DNA from: Amycolatopsis keratiniphila subsp. keratiniphila
GTDB lineage: Bacteria; Actinomycetota; Actinomycetes; Mycobacteriales; Pseudonocardiaceae
Assembly (NCBI RefSeq): GCF_001620365.2
Contig: NZ_LQMT02000014.1
Span: 95,478-159,477 of the forward strand
Length of the DNA stretch: 64,000 nt
Direction of reading: 5' to 3'
Translations under genes and position numbers: made by a program
Part shown: in pieces, positions 41,453 through 50,534 of the stretch
Layout of the letters: the number at the start of each line of letters is the position of its first letter
Position numbering within the stretch: position 1 is the stretch's first letter
Notes under the pieces: generated by a model
What the model was told of the DNA's origin: nothing
Seen by the model: only the letters and a program-made list of their open reading frames with translations
The model's database searches: none

Positions 41453-42082
41453 TCAGCCGCGCGGGGTCAGGTACCCCTGGGAGAACGCCGTGGCCACGGC
41501 GGCCGCCCGGTCGTTGACGCCGAGTTTCGCGTACACGTGCAGCAGGTGTGTCTTCACCGTCGCTTCGCTGATGAACAGCCTCTTCGCGGCCTCGCGGTTC
41601 GTCGTGCCCTGGGCGATCAATTCCAGGACCTCCAATTCACGCTGTGAGAGCGGCCCCGAGGCCGGCTGCCGCATCTGCCCCATCAACCGGGTCGCGACGG
41701 AGGGGGAAAGCATCGCCTTCCCCTCCGCGGCCGCCTCCACCGCACGGAACAGTTCGTCCCTCGGCGCGTCCTTCAGCAGGTATCCGGTGGCACCGGCTTG
41801 GATGGCGGGCAGCACATCGCTGTCCGTGTCGTAGGTGGTGAGCACGAGGATCCGCGAGGTCACCCCGCGTTTCGCCAGCTCCTCGATGGCGGTGACGCCG
41901 TCGATCCGCGGCATCCGCAGATCCATGAGGATCACGTCGGGCCGGAGCTTCACCCCGGCGGCGATGGCCTCCTCACCGTCCCCGGCCTCACCGAGGACCT
42001 CGAAGCGCGGGTCGGCGCTGAACATGCCCCGCAGCCCGTCCCGCACCACGGGATGGTCGTCGACGATCAGCAGCGAGATCAC
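41453..42082 (-). CDS. NarL/FixJ family response regulator
   Basis: A 209-residue regulator: receiver domain with phosphoacceptor D54 (VILMDLRMPRIDG), then a LuxR-type HTH near the C-terminus (LSQRELEVLELIAQGTTNREAAKRLFISEATVKTHLLHVYAKLGV). GTG 42082 overlaps the kinase stop (GTGA). It is the last gene of the run ATPase, permease, kinase, regulator, and so probably controls the ABC exporter genes in response to whatever the kinase senses. Confidence 0.93.
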   Translation of the reverse strand: MISLLIVDDHPVVRDGLRGMFSADPRFEVLGEAGDGEEAIAAGVKLRPDVILMDLRMPRIDGVTAIEELAKRGVTSRILVLTTYDTDSDVLPAIQAGATGYLLKDAPRDELFRAVEAAAEGKAMLSPSVATRLMGQMRQPASGPLSQRELEVLELIAQGTTNREAAKRLFISEATVKTHLLHVYAKLGVNDRAAAVATAFSQGYLTPRG

Positions 42083-43362
42083 CGCTCGGCCCCGGCCGGG
42101 ATCGCCGGAACGGACGCCGAGAGCGCGGTGCCCCCGCCCGGCTCCGACTCGATGTCGAGGCGGCCGGCGAGGCGCTGCACACGCTGCCGCATCCCGGCCA
42201 GCCCGAACCCGCCGTCGGCGGAACCGTTGGCGCGCTTGGCTGTCGGCTCGAAGCCCACGCCGTCGTCACGCACGTCGAGCGTCACCAGATCCTCCATGTA
42301 CGACAGGGTCAGGCCGACTCGGCCGGCCTTCGCGTGCTTGGCCACGTTGGCCAGTGCTTCTTGCGCGGCCCGGAGCAGCGTCACCTCGACATCGGCGTGC
42401 ATGGGCCGGGGATCGCCGGTGGTGGTCAGCACCGCCTCGATGTGGTTCACCTCCGACCAGCGTCTGGTCACCTCGCCGATCGCGTCCTGGAGCCTGCCCT
42501 CGGCGAGCGGCTCCGGCTGCACCGCGTGCACCGTCCGGCGTGCCTCGGTCAGGCTTTCCCTCGCGAGGTTCATCGCGTTCGTCACGTGCCGGTGCGGCGC
42601 CGAGGGCTCGTCCAGGGTCTGCTCGGCGGCCTGGAGCTGGGTGAGGATGCCTGCCAGCCCCTGGGCCAGGGTGTCGTGGATGTCCCTGGCGATCCGCTGC
42701 CGCTCGTCGAGCACCCCGGCTTCCCTGGCCTGGACCAGCAGCTGGGCGTGCAGGCCGGCGTTCTCCTCCAGCGCCGCCTCCAGCCTGGTGTTCGCCTCGT
42801 GCAGTTCGGTGAGCGCCTGCTTCTGTTTGAGGTTGCGCTGGTCCGACTGCTCGGCGATCCGGGAGAAGGCCCCGGACAGCACGGTGATGATCACGCTGAG
42901 CGCCGCCCACGCCACCCACATGCCCTCTTCCTGGATCCCGGCCAGCCCACCCAGGTACGCCACCGCCGAGATCACGGACGTGGTGGCGACCCCGACGTAC
43001 CGCCAGCGGCCTTTCAGGTAGTGGAACGCCTGGGGGTAGCCGATGAAGGCGAACAGGCCGAACCACGGCGCGACCGCGACCAGGCAGGCCGTCAGCGCCA
43101 TCAGCCCCGTGTAGTACAGGCCCATCAGCGGCCCGTTCCGATGCCATTCCGGGTGAAGCGTGTGGAACCAGAAGGACCAGGCCAGGATCCCGGCCGAAAG
43201 CGCGAGCACGGCCGGGAGGTGCACCGGCACCCGCCAGATCGGCAGCAGCACCGAGATGAGGACGCCGATCGCCAGCAGGACGTACGGAAGGACCTTGAAG
43301 ACCGTCGTCTCGACCCGTTCCCAGTGGTCGGACTCCGCACGCAGCTCCGCTTCGATCCCCAC
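42079..43362 (-). CDS. Membrane histidine kinase, DesK/LiaS type
   Basis: A 427-residue kinase. Residues about 25-165 contain five to six hydrophobic spans with short loops and no large extracellular domain, as in intramembrane-sensing kinases. A coiled coil at about 175-215 leads to the HisKA_3 box with H229 (RQRIARDIHDTLAQ). The ATP-binding domain has DVRDDGVGF and GGFGLAGMRQRV. Located between an ABC-2 exporter and its regulator, it likely detects membrane or drug stress. The gene follows the permease by three bases. Confidence 0.92.
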   Translation of the reverse strand: MGIEAELRAESDHWERVETTVFKVLPYVLLAIGVLISVLLPIWRVPVHLPAVLALSAGILAWSFWFHTLHPEWHRNGPLMGLYYTGLMALTACLVAVAPWFGLFAFIGYPQAFHYLKGRWRYVGVATTSVISAVAYLGGLAGIQEEGMWVAWAALSVIITVLSGAFSRIAEQSDQRNLKQKQALTELHEANTRLEAALEENAGLHAQLLVQAREAGVLDERQRIARDIHDTLAQGLAGILTQLQAAEQTLDEPSAPHRHVTNAMNLARESLTEARRTVHAVQPEPLAEGRLQDAIGEVTRRWSEVNHIEAVLTTTGDPRPMHADVEVTLLRAAQEALANVAKHAKAGRVGLTLSYMEDLVTLDVRDDGVGFEPTAKRANGSADGGFGLAGMRQRVQRLAGRLDIESEPGGGTALSASVPAIPAGAER

Positions 43363-43365
43363 GAC

Positions 43366-44106
43366 TCACTCCCAGCGGAAGTACCGGGCGGCCAGCCCGC
43401 CTGCCACGATCGTCCACCCCAGTAAGACCGCCACCTGCAGTGGTTGCGGCCAGTGACCGGCGGCGGCGTCCTGCAATGATTGCACGCCCGCGCCCAGTGG
43501 GGTGAAGTCGCTGATCTTCCGCAGGACGTCGTTCATCTCGGCGCGCGGCACCCAGAGACCGGCGAAGAACAGGATCGGGAAGAACAGCAGGGTCCCGATC
43601 GCGCCCGCGCTCTTGCCGGTCGGCGCGACGGAGGCGACCAGCAGGCCGATCGCGAACATCGCGAGCGCCGTCAGCAGGTAGGCGATGAGGTACGCGGGCA
43701 GCTGCCGGGGCAGGCCCACGTCGTACAGCACCCTGCCGATGGCCAGCACGACCAGCATCGTCGCCACGGACATGATCGTGGACATCAGCAGCTGCGCGCC
43801 GAGCAGGACGTGCGGTTCGACCGGGGTGGTCCGCATCCGCCGCAGCACGCCCTTCTCCCGGTAGGTGGCGAGCAGCTGGGTCACGCTGTTGAGCGCGAAC
43901 AGGGCGAGGCCCATCGTGACGACGATCGGCAGGTACAGGGTGATCACCCTGGCGCCGCCGAGATCCGCGCTGGGTTCTCGCAGCGCGGGGAACGCGCCGA
44001 GGACGACGAGCAGGAGCGGCGGGAACGCGAGCACGAAGAACACGAGCATCGGCTCGCGGAAGAAGAGTTTGGTCTCGGCGACGGTGAGCCGGGCGAGGGC
44101 GGACAT
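43366..44106 (-). CDS. ABC-2 type transporter permease
   Basis: A 246-residue membrane protein with six spans. The first lies near residue 20, and the ABC-2 signature region (APTGKSAGAIGTLLFFPILFFAGLWVP) is near residue 170. Together with the upstream ATPase it forms a drug or lipid exporter of the DrrAB/YhfJ type. It is 10 bases downstream of the ATPase gene. Confidence 0.92.
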   Translation of the reverse strand: MSALARLTVAETKLFFREPMLVFFVLAFPPLLLVVLGAFPALREPSADLGGARVITLYLPIVVTMGLALFALNSVTQLLATYREKGVLRRMRTTPVEPHVLLGAQLLMSTIMSVATMLVVLAIGRVLYDVGLPRQLPAYLIAYLLTALAMFAIGLLVASVAPTGKSAGAIGTLLFFPILFFAGLWVPRAEMNDVLRKISDFTPLGAGVQSLQDAAAGHWPQPLQVAVLLGWTIVAGGLAARYFRWE

Positions 44107-44116
44107 GGTGTTCTCC

Positions 44117-45025
44117 TCAGGAGTCGATGGGGCGGCCGGTGAGCGCGACGAACGCGTCGTCCAGCGACGCCTGCTCGACCCGCAGGCCTGCCGCGGTGAC
44201 CTGGTTGCGGGCGAGCACGGTGGTGACGGCGAGCAGCAGGTCGCCCGTGCCGGTCACGACGAGCTGGTCGCCCGCGCGGTCGACCGAGGCGACCTCGGGC
44301 AGCGCGGCCAGCACGGAGTGGTCCAGCGGGGCGGACGGCCGGAACCGGATGCGTTGCCGGTCGTCGACGCGGGCGACCAGCCCGGCCGGGGTGTCGAGCG
44401 CGACGACACGGCCGGAATCGATCACCGCGATCCGGTCGCACAGTCGTTCCGCTTCCTCCATGAAATGCGTGACCAGCAGGATCGTCACGCCGCGGTCGCG
44501 GACGCGCTCGATCAGGCCCCACGCGTCACGGCGCGCCTGCGGGTCCAGGCCGGTCGTGAGCTCGTCGAGCACCGCCACCCTCGGGTTGCCGATCAGCGCG
44601 AGCGCGATCGACAGCCGCTGTTTCTGCCCACCGGACAACCTGCGGAACTGGGTGCCGGTCTTGTCGGTCAGGTCGAGGATGCCGAGAAGTTCCCGCCAGT
44701 CGGCCGGTTCGCGGTAGAAGGAGCCGTACAGCTCCATCGCCTCGCCGACCTTCAACTTGTCCGGCAGCTCGCTTTCCTGCAGCTGCGCGCCGAGCAGCTG
44801 CCGCAGCTCGCCGGTTTCGCTGCGCGGGTCGATCCCGCAGACCCGGATGGTGCCGCCGTCCGGGACACGCAGCCCCTCGACGCATTCGACCGTCGTGGTC
44901 TTGCCTGCCCCGTTGGGGCCCAGGATGCCGAAGATCTCGCCCTGCTCGACGGCGAATCCGACCCCGTCCACCGCGGTGTGGTCGCCGTAGCGTTTGACGA
45001 GGTCTTCCACCTCGATGATTGCCAT
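44117..45025 (-). CDS. ABC-2 type transporter ATPase (DrrA-like)
   Basis: A 302-residue ATPase. Walker A is GPNGAGKTTT near residue 40, the signature LSGGQKQRLS, Walker B VAVLDELTTGLDPQ and the switch histidine in VTHFMEEAE. The DrrA-type C-terminal extension of about 80 residues, ending in the DDAFVALTG box, is present, typical of antibiotic exporters. I placed the start at the ATG at 45025 (MAIIEVEDLVKRYG); a longer frame upstream lacks family similarity. First gene of the exporter and two-component operon, with its promoter in the gap shared with the cobalamin riboswitch. Confidence 0.93.
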   Translation of the reverse strand: MAIIEVEDLVKRYGDHTAVDGVGFAVEQGEIFGILGPNGAGKTTTVECVEGLRVPDGGTIRVCGIDPRSETGELRQLLGAQLQESELPDKLKVGEAMELYGSFYREPADWRELLGILDLTDKTGTQFRRLSGGQKQRLSIALALIGNPRVAVLDELTTGLDPQARRDAWGLIERVRDRGVTILLVTHFMEEAERLCDRIAVIDSGRVVALDTPAGLVARVDDRQRIRFRPSAPLDHSVLAALPEVASVDRAGDQLVVTGTGDLLLAVTTVLARNQVTAAGLRVEQASLDDAFVALTGRPIDS

Positions 45026-45164
45026 AAGACGACCATGCCGCGCGGCGCGGGTCCGCCGAATCAACCGCGTGGCCACGGCTGAGGCTGTCGTTGGTGGAGC
45101 CCCCATCAACCGATCGGTGGATGCCCGTGACGTCACGAGCCTGCGCCGATCGGGTTCCGTCACA

Positions 45165-45194
45165 TTGACCGGACGCTTCGTGGCGACCTACGCT
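45165..45194 (+). promoter_or_regulatory. Promoter for the riboswitch-cbtBA transcript
   Basis: TTGACC at 45165-45170 and TACGCT at 45189-45194 with an 18-base spacer. The expected transcription start, about 45201, falls just before the first riboswitch stem. A CGTGACGTCACG palindrome at 45126-45137 is upstream. Confidence 0.55.
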
Positions 45195-45202
45195 CGGTCG
45201 GC

Positions 45203-45296
45203 CAGACGACGGCACCCGGAACGCGGTGAGAATCCGCGCGGTCGCGCCACTGTGACCCCGAGACATCGGGGAAGCCAGACCCGGAGCCGTCGTGAC
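45203..45296 (+). promoter_or_regulatory. Cobalamin riboswitch
   Basis: The conserved core is clear: GGAACGCGGTGAGAATCC, then GCGCCACTGTGACC, then GGGAAGCCAGACC, in the order and spacing of the B12-binding aptamer. Closing stem CGACGGC (45207-45213) pairs with GCCGTCG (45286-45292). It lies 43 bases upstream of cbtB, with the ribosome binding site of that gene close enough to be masked by the expression platform. Cobalamin binding should switch off cbtB-cbtA. Confidence 0.92.
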
Positions 45297-45338
45297 ACCC
45301 CTGAAGAGGCCGCGCTAGCCCGAGGAGGTCCCACCGCC

Positions 45339-45545
45339 ATGTCCGAAGCGGTAGCCGCAGTTCCCGTCCCCGTCCGGATCCCCGTCCGCGAGATCTTGCC
45401 CTGGGCGGTGCTCGTCATCCTCCTTTCGCTGATCACGCTGTACTTCGTCAGCGCCGAGCAGGGCGCGGTGTCGGTGTTCGCGAACTCGTACGTCCACGAG
45501 TTCGTCCACGACGGCCGGCACCTGCTGGCCTTCCCCTGCCACTAG
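45339..45545 (+). CDS. cbtB: Cobalt transporter subunit CbtB
   Basis: A 68-residue protein with one membrane span (ILPWAVLVILLSLITLYFV) and a C-terminal histidine cluster (HEFVHDGRHLLAFPCH), the hallmark of CbtB, thought to bind cobalt. ATG 45339 is preceded by GAGGAGG. It follows a cobalamin riboswitch, the classic arrangement for this family, and sits 15 bases before cbtA. Confidence 0.93.
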   Translation: MSEAVAAVPVPVRIPVREILPWAVLVILLSLITLYFVSAEQGAVSVFANSYVHEFVHDGRHLLAFPCH

Positions 45546-45560
45546 GCGGGCAAGCGCCCC

Positions 45561-46310
45561 ATGATGAGGACCTTGCTGGTCCGCGGCATGCTCGCGGGCC
45601 TGGTCGCCGGTGTCCTGGCGACCCTTTTCGCGTACTTCTTCGGTGAGCCTTCGGTCGAGACCGCCATCGGTCTCGAAGGCACCGCCGCTCATTCGCACAG
45701 TGCTCCCGGAGCCCACGAACACGCCGAGGCGGCGGAGGAAGAGCTCGTCACGCGTGGTGTGCAGAGCACCGTCGGCCTGTTGACCGGCGTCGGCCTGTAC
45801 GGCGTCGCGGTCGGCGGGCTGTTCTCGCTCGCGTTCGCCTTCACCTACGGCCGCCTCGGCACGCTGCGGCCGAGGGTGACCGCGGCGCTGCTCGCGGGTG
45901 GTGCCTTCGTGGTCGTGTTCCTCGTGCCGTTCCTGAAGTACCCGGGGAATCCGCCCGCGGTCGGCCAGGCGGGCACGATCGGGAGCCGGACTTCGCTGTA
46001 CTTCGGCTTCGTCGCGCTTTCGCTGCTGATCGGCATCCTCGCCGCGGCGTTCGGGCGGAAGCTGGCCGACAAACTCGGCGCCTGGCGCGGCGGTCTGCTC
46101 GCCGCGGGCGGGTACGTCGTGCTGATCTCGGTGGCGGCGGCGCTGCTGCCGTCGATCGACGAGGTCCCCGAAGGGTTCCCGGGTTCCACGCTGTGGACCT
46201 TCCGGCTCGCGTCGGTCGGCACGCAGGTGGTGCTCTGGACCGCGCTCGGCCTGGCCTTCGGCGCTTTGGCCGAGAAGGCTTTGAAGCACAAGGAAGCCGT
46301 GCGGGCCTAG
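45561..46310 (+). CDS. cbtA: Cobalt transporter subunit CbtA
   Basis: A 249-residue membrane protein with five to six spans. A His-rich loop ([13 protein letters not shown]) follows the first span at about residues 44-56, and the family motif [11 protein letters not shown] is near residue 130. CbtA and CbtB were predicted as a cobalt uptake system by their riboswitch linkage; transport has not been shown in detail. Its stop overlaps the stop of the convergent cobQ gene. Confidence 0.92.
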   Translation: MMRTLLVRGMLAGLVAGVLATLFAYFFGEPSVETAIGLEGTAAHSHSAPGAHEHAEAAEEELVTRGVQSTVGLLTGVGLYGVAVGGLFSLAFAFTYGRLGTLRPRVTAALLAGGAFVVVFLVPFLKYPGNPPAVGQAGTIGSRTSLYFGFVALSLLIGILAAAFGRKLADKLGAWRGGLLAAGGYVVLISVAAALLPSIDEVPEGFPGSTLWTFRLASVGTQVVLWTALGLAFGALAEKALKHKEAVRA

Positions 46311-47764
46311 ACGCCGGGCGGCACGAAAGGCAGGGAGCCGTCGGCACCGTCCTCGATCAGGCGCAGGAGCCGGGCGGTGTCGACGTGCTCTTCGACGGCG
46401 TCGGCGAGCCTGTCGAGCATGCTTTCCCGCAGCGCGCCGAACCCCGGTGCCCCGGCGGCGGGTGACCAGTCCGCCACCTCGCCCAGCCACGCGCGCCGGA
46501 ATCCGTCGTTCTCGAAGGCACCGTGCCACATCGTGCCCCACACCGCGCCCCGCCGGTATCCGTCCAAAAAGGACTCGGCGGGGCCGGTGGCGGTCACGGT
46601 GCCGTGGTGGATCTCGTACGCCTCCACGGATTGCCCGCGCCACGAACCCGTCGGCCGGGCCAGCACTTTGTCGGCGCTGAAGGAGACGCGCGTCGGCAGC
46701 AGACCGAGACCGGGGACGATCCCGGCGCCCGATTCGACGTCGTCCTCGATTTCGGCGGCCAGCATCTGGTAGCCGCCGCAGATCCCCAGCACCGGACGTC
46801 CCGCCTCGGCCCGCGTGCGCACGGCGTCCGCCAGGCCACGTGCCCGCAGCCACGCCAGATCGTCCACGGTCGCGCGGGAGCCCGGCAGGATCACCACGTC
46901 GGCGGACCGGACCGTGTCCGGATCGGTGGTCAGCGCGACCGAGACCCCGGGCTCGGCGGCGAGCGCGTCGACGTCGGTCGCGTTGGAGGCCCGCGGGAAC
47001 CGCACGACGGCGACCCGCAGCGACCCGCCGGAGGCGCCCCAGCCCGCGGCGGCCAGCGCGTCCTCCGAGTCGATCCACACCTGGTCGAGCCAGGGCAGCA
47101 CGCCGAAGACCTCGCGGCCGGTGAGCTTCTCCAGCGTCTCCAGCCCCGGCCGGAGCAGGCCCACGTCGCCGCGGAACTTGTTGACCAGCCAGCCCGAAAC
47201 CAGCGCCTGGTCTTCGGCGGACAGCAGGGCGAGGGTGCCGAACATCGCGGCCATGACCCCGCCGCGGTCGATGTCGCCGACGACGACCACGGGCAGGCCG
47301 AAGCGCCGCGCCAGCCCCATGTTGACGTAGTCGCCTTCGCGCAGGTTGATCTCGGCCGGGCTTCCCGCGCCTTCGCACAGCACGACGTCGAAACGCTTTC
47401 GCAGCGAAGAGAACGTGTCGAACGCGATCTCGGCGAGCCCGGCCCGGCCCGTCGCGTACTCTCCCGCTTCCAGCGTGCCGAACGGTTTCCCGAGCGCGAC
47501 GACGTGGCTGCGGCGATCGCTCCCGGGTTTCAGCAGCACCGGATTCATCGCGGCTTCGGGTTCGATGCGGGCCGCCCGCGCCTGGAGCCATTGCGCGCGG
47601 CCGATCTCGGCGCCGTCCGCGCACACCATCGAGTTGTTCGACATGTTCTGGGACTTGAACGGCGCGACCCGCACGCCCCGGCGTGCGAGCCAGCGGCACA
47701 ACGCGGCGGTGACCAGGCTCTTGCCCGCGTCCGACGTCGTCCCCGCGACGAGCAGGCCGCTCAC
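46307..47764 (-). CDS. cobQ: Cobyric acid synthase
   Basis: A 485-residue enzyme that amidates the b, d, e and g side chains of adenosylcobyrinic acid a,c-diamide. The ATPase part begins [21 protein letters not shown] and includes the CobQ block [11 protein letters not shown]. The glutaminase part has the nucleophile cysteine in GICGGYQML near residue 335. GTG 47764 overlaps the stop of cobD (GTGA). Confidence 0.95.
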   Translation of the reverse strand: MSGLLVAGTTSDAGKSLVTAALCRWLARRGVRVAPFKSQNMSNNSMVCADGAEIGRAQWLQARAARIEPEAAMNPVLLKPGSDRRSHVVALGKPFGTLEAGEYATGRAGLAEIAFDTFSSLRKRFDVVLCEGAGSPAEINLREGDYVNMGLARRFGLPVVVVGDIDRGGVMAAMFGTLALLSAEDQALVSGWLVNKFRGDVGLLRPGLETLEKLTGREVFGVLPWLDQVWIDSEDALAAAGWGASGGSLRVAVVRFPRASNATDVDALAAEPGVSVALTTDPDTVRSADVVILPGSRATVDDLAWLRARGLADAVRTRAEAGRPVLGICGGYQMLAAEIEDDVESGAGIVPGLGLLPTRVSFSADKVLARPTGSWRGQSVEAYEIHHGTVTATGPAESFLDGYRRGAVWGTMWHGAFENDGFRRAWLGEVADWSPAAGAPGFGALRESMLDRLADAVEEHVDTARLLRLIEDGADGSLPFVPPGV

Positions 47765-48693
47765 CGCGACACCACCACCGCGACGGCGAGCGCGGCGAGC
47801 CCGACCGCCCTCGACAGCCGGACCGCGCGGCGCACGTCCACCGGCTCCGGTTCGCGGCCGTCGCCGAGGACGCCGCGGCGTTCGGTGCGGCCGCCGTAGC
47901 TGTTCGTCCCGCCCAGCTTGATCCCGAGCGCGCCGGCGAAGGCGGCCTCGACCTGGCCCGCGTTGGGGCTCGGATGGTGCTTCCCGTCGCGGCGCCAGAT
48001 CCGGAACGCGGGTTTGGCGAAGCCGCCGGCCAGCGGCGCCGACGCCACGGTGAGCGCCGCGCCGACCCGGGAAGGCACCAGGTTCGCCAGGTCGTCCGTC
48101 CGCGCCGACGCCCAGCCGAAGTTGGCGTACTTCGGCGATCGGTAGCCGACCATCGCGTCGAGCGTGTTGAGCGCGCGGTAACCCAGCAGGCCGGGGATCC
48201 CGGCGACCGCGCCCCACAGCAGCGGCGCGACGACCGCGTCGGAGGTGTTCTCGGCGATGGACTCGGTGGTCGCGCGCGCTAGCTGCTCGGTGTCGAGGCC
48301 GGTGGCGTCGCGGGCGCACAGATGCGAAAGGCGGCTCCGGGCGCCGGGCAGGTCGCCGTCGTCGAGCAGGTGGGCCATACGGGTGCCCTCGGCCACGAGC
48401 CCCTTGCCACCCAGAACCACCCACGTGGAGGCCGCGGTGAGCGCGAACCGTGCGAACGGCCGCTTCCGCGTCAGGAACTGGGCCGCGACCCCCAATCCGG
48501 TGACGGTGCCGGCGCAGGCAGCGGTGTACGCGGCGCCCCGCACCTTCGAATCGGCGTAAATCCGCTGTTCGAGGGCTTGCGAGGCGCGGCCGAAGCCCGC
48601 GACCGGATGCCACTTCCGTGGATCTCCGAACACGGCGTCGGCGACGTAACCGGTCACGAGTCCGGCTGCGGTGGCGGCTTGTCGGAGTGGCAC
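47761..48693 (-). CDS. cobD: Adenosylcobinamide-phosphate synthase CobD/CbiB
   Basis: A 310-residue membrane protein with four to five spans. Family blocks are [20 protein letters not shown] near residue 20, [24 protein letters not shown] near 150, and [22 protein letters not shown] near 190. It attaches the aminopropanol phosphate arm to cobyric acid. The GTG at 48693 begins the family-typical [18 protein letters not shown]. It is divergent from cobU with only 36 bases between the starts and overlaps cobQ downstream. Confidence 0.93.
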   Translation of the reverse strand: MPLRQAATAAGLVTGYVADAVFGDPRKWHPVAGFGRASQALEQRIYADSKVRGAAYTAACAGTVTGLGVAAQFLTRKRPFARFALTAASTWVVLGGKGLVAEGTRMAHLLDDGDLPGARSRLSHLCARDATGLDTEQLARATTESIAENTSDAVVAPLLWGAVAGIPGLLGYRALNTLDAMVGYRSPKYANFGWASARTDDLANLVPSRVGAALTVASAPLAGGFAKPAFRIWRRDGKHHPSPNAGQVEAAFAGALGIKLGGTNSYGGRTERRGVLGDGREPEPVDVRRAVRLSRAVGLAALAVAVVVSR

Positions 48694-48729
48694 GTGGCGA
48701 ACGGTAGCGCGTGCACGAGAATGCGGGGT

Positions 48730-49335
48730 ATGACCAAGCTGACGCATCGCCTCGCGAGGGTCCTGGAGACTCTCGCGCGGGCACTTCGCCGCTATTCGCG
48801 CGACGACGGCAAGGTGCTGATACTGGGCGGCGTCCGCTCTGGGAAGTCACACCACGCCGAGCGGCTCGCGTCCCGTCACCCGCACCTCACCTACGTCGCG
48901 CCCGGGCTGCCGCCGAGCGCTGAAGATCCCGAATGGGCCGCCCGGGTGGCCGCGCACCGCGCGCGGCGGCCGAGCCATTGGAAGACGGTCGAGACCACCG
49001 ACCTGGCCACGGTGCTGCGGACGGCGACGCATCCGCTGCTGATCGACTGCCTCGGCACGTGGATCAGCCGGGTGCTCGACGAGGTCGGCGCCTGGGACCA
49101 GCGCAAGGGCTGGGAGCGGCGGCTCGACGACCGGCTGGAGGATTTCCTGGCGGCGTGGGAGCAGGCGGACGTGCCGGTGATCGCGGTCAGCAACGAGGTC
49201 GGCAGCGGTGTGGTGCCCGCGACGGTGTCCGGACGCGTTTTCCGTGATGTGCTGGGCGCGTTGAACAACCGGGTGTCCGCGGTGTCCGACCGGACCGTGC
49301 TGGTCGTGGCCGGACGGATGCTCGACCTGCCCTAG
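48730..49335 (+). CDS. cobU: Adenosylcobinamide kinase/guanylyltransferase
   Basis: A 201-residue bifunctional enzyme. The P-loop is GGVRSGKS at residues 33-40, followed by the histidine-containing HHAERL that takes GMP in the family. The DCLGTWISR and [11 protein letters not shown] segments also match. It makes GDP-activated cobinamide from GTP. An extra N-terminal extension of about 27 basic residues precedes the usual start; a later start is possible but none with a good ribosome site is evident. A hairpin and a structured element separate it from cobT. Confidence 0.92.
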   Translation: MTKLTHRLARVLETLARALRRYSRDDGKVLILGGVRSGKSHHAERLASRHPHLTYVAPGLPPSAEDPEWAARVAAHRARRPSHWKTVETTDLATVLRTATHPLLIDCLGTWISRVLDEVGAWDQRKGWERRLDDRLEDFLAAWEQADVPVIAVSNEVGSGVVPATVSGRVFRDVLGALNNRVSAVSDRTVLVVAGRMLDLP

Positions 49336-49337
49336 GA

Positions 49338-49370
49338 GTCCTATGTGCGGAGCTGAGCCGCATCCAGGAC
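49338..49370 (+). terminator. Hairpin after cobU
   Basis: GTCCT/AGGAC and, inside, ATGTGCGG/CCGCAT form an interrupted stem beginning 3 bases after the stop. It is directly followed by the second copy of the structured element. Confidence 0.45.
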
Positions 49371-49374
49371 AGTG

Positions 49375-49499
49375 ACCGTACGCGTGAACCCGCCTCGGCC
49401 GGAGGCCCCCGCGATCGCGGTGGCAGGGCACCTTGGTCGTCACCGTCAGGTGGAAGACCAGGCCGTGCCTGCCGACGTCGATCGCGGCCGCGGGTTCAC
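49375..49499 (+). ncRNA. Structured about 125-nt element, copy 2 (candidate ncRNA, leader or repeat)
   Basis: Same outer arms GTGAACCCGC (49384-49393) and GCGGGTTCAC (49490-49499) as copy 1 at 40377-40500. The second stem is GGCAGG-g-CAC with GTGCCTGCC, and an inner stem CTTGGTC/GACCAGG encloses CACC/GGTG. Conservation also covers nine bases upstream of the first stem. Here it occupies the cobT leader, ending 21 bases before the start codon. It has no cobalamin aptamer motifs. Confidence 0.55.
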
Positions 49500-49520
49500 A
49501 CAGATGAATGTAGGAGTTCC

Positions 49521-50534
49521 ATGCGTATCGCCATCCCGGACGCGGCCGCCGAAGCCGCCGCGCGCGCCAGACTGGACGGTCTGGTCAAGCCGCTCGGTTC
49601 ACTCGGACGGCTCGAAGACCTGGCCGCGTGGCTCAGCGCGGCACACGGTGCCGTCCCGCCGCGGCCGCTCGACGACGTCCGGGTGGTCGTCTTCGCCGGG
49701 GACCACGGGGTTTCCGGGATGTCGGCGTATCCGCGCGAGGTGACCGCGGCGATGGTCCGGGTGTTCCTCGCCGGGAAGAGCGGCGTCAGCGTGCTGGCCG
49801 GGCTGGCCGGGGCGAAGGTGCGGGTGCTGGACATCGCCGTGGACTGGGACGGCGCGGACGTACCCGCCGAGGTCACCGCGCACAAGGTCCGGCGGGGTTC
49901 CGGCGCGATCGACGTCGAGGACGCGCTCGCCGAGGGCGAGGCGCGGGCGGCGTTCGAGCACGGGCTGGCGATCGCGGACGAGGAGATCGACGGCGGCGCG
50001 GATCTGCTCGTCCCCGGTGACATGGGGATCGGCAACACGACGATCTGCGCGGCCGTGGTCGCCTCGCTGCTCGGCCTTCTCCCGGAAGACGTCGTCGGTA
50101 CGGGTACCGGGATAGACGAGGACGGGCGCGCGCGGAAGCTCGCGGTCGTCGAGGCCGCGTTGATCAGGGCCGGCGCGGTGAAAGACCCCTTCACGTTGCT
50201 GACTTCGCTCGGCAGCGCTTGTCTCGCCGCGACGGCGGGCTTTCTCGTGCAGGCGGCGGTCCGCGGGGTGCCCGTGCTGCTCGACGGGGTGTTCTCCGGC
50301 GCCGCGGCGCTCGTCGCCCGCGAGATCGCGCCGGGGGCGGAGCGATGGTGGCTGGCCGGGCACCGTTCGACCGAGCCGTCGCAGGCGTACGCGTTGAAGG
50401 CGCTCGACTTGGAGCCGATCCTCGACCTCGGGCTGCGGCTCGGCGAGGGCAGCGGTGCCGTTCAGGCGGTCCCGGTGCTGAGGGCGGCGCGGGCGATCCT
50501 CGCGGACATGGGTCTGCTGGCGGATCTGGCTTGA
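49521..50534 (+). CDS. cobT: Nicotinate-nucleotide-dimethylbenzimidazole phosphoribosyltransferase
   Basis: A 337-residue enzyme that makes alpha-ribazole phosphate for the lower ligand of cobalamin. Family marks: LDGLVKPLGSLGRLEDLAAWL at the N-terminus, FAGDHGVSGMSAYP near residue 58, VPGDMGIGNTT near 165, and the catalytic glutamate in LRLGEGSGAV near 310. AGGAG precedes the ATG by 5 bases. Its stop overlaps the start of cobS by 3 bases (TTGA). Confidence 0.95.
   Translation: MRIAIPDAAAEAAARARLDGLVKPLGSLGRLEDLAAWLSAAHGAVPPRPLDDVRVVVFAGDHGVSGMSAYPREVTAAMVRVFLAGKSGVSVLAGLAGAKVRVLDIAVDWDGADVPAEVTAHKVRRGSGAIDVEDALAEGEARAAFEHGLAIADEEIDGGADLLVPGDMGIGNTTICAAVVASLLGLLPEDVVGTGTGIDEDGRARKLAVVEAALIRAGAVKDPFTLLTSLGSACLAATAGFLVQAAVRGVPVLLDGVFSGAAALVAREIAPGAERWWLAGHRSTEPSQAYALKALDLEPILDLGLRLGEGSGAVQAVPVLRAARAILADMGLLADLA

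Noticed and set aside
49375..49499. Cobalamin riboswitch in the cobT leader
   Set aside because: None of the conserved B12 aptamer blocks is present, and the same element occurs beside unrelated sugar genes at 40377-40500.
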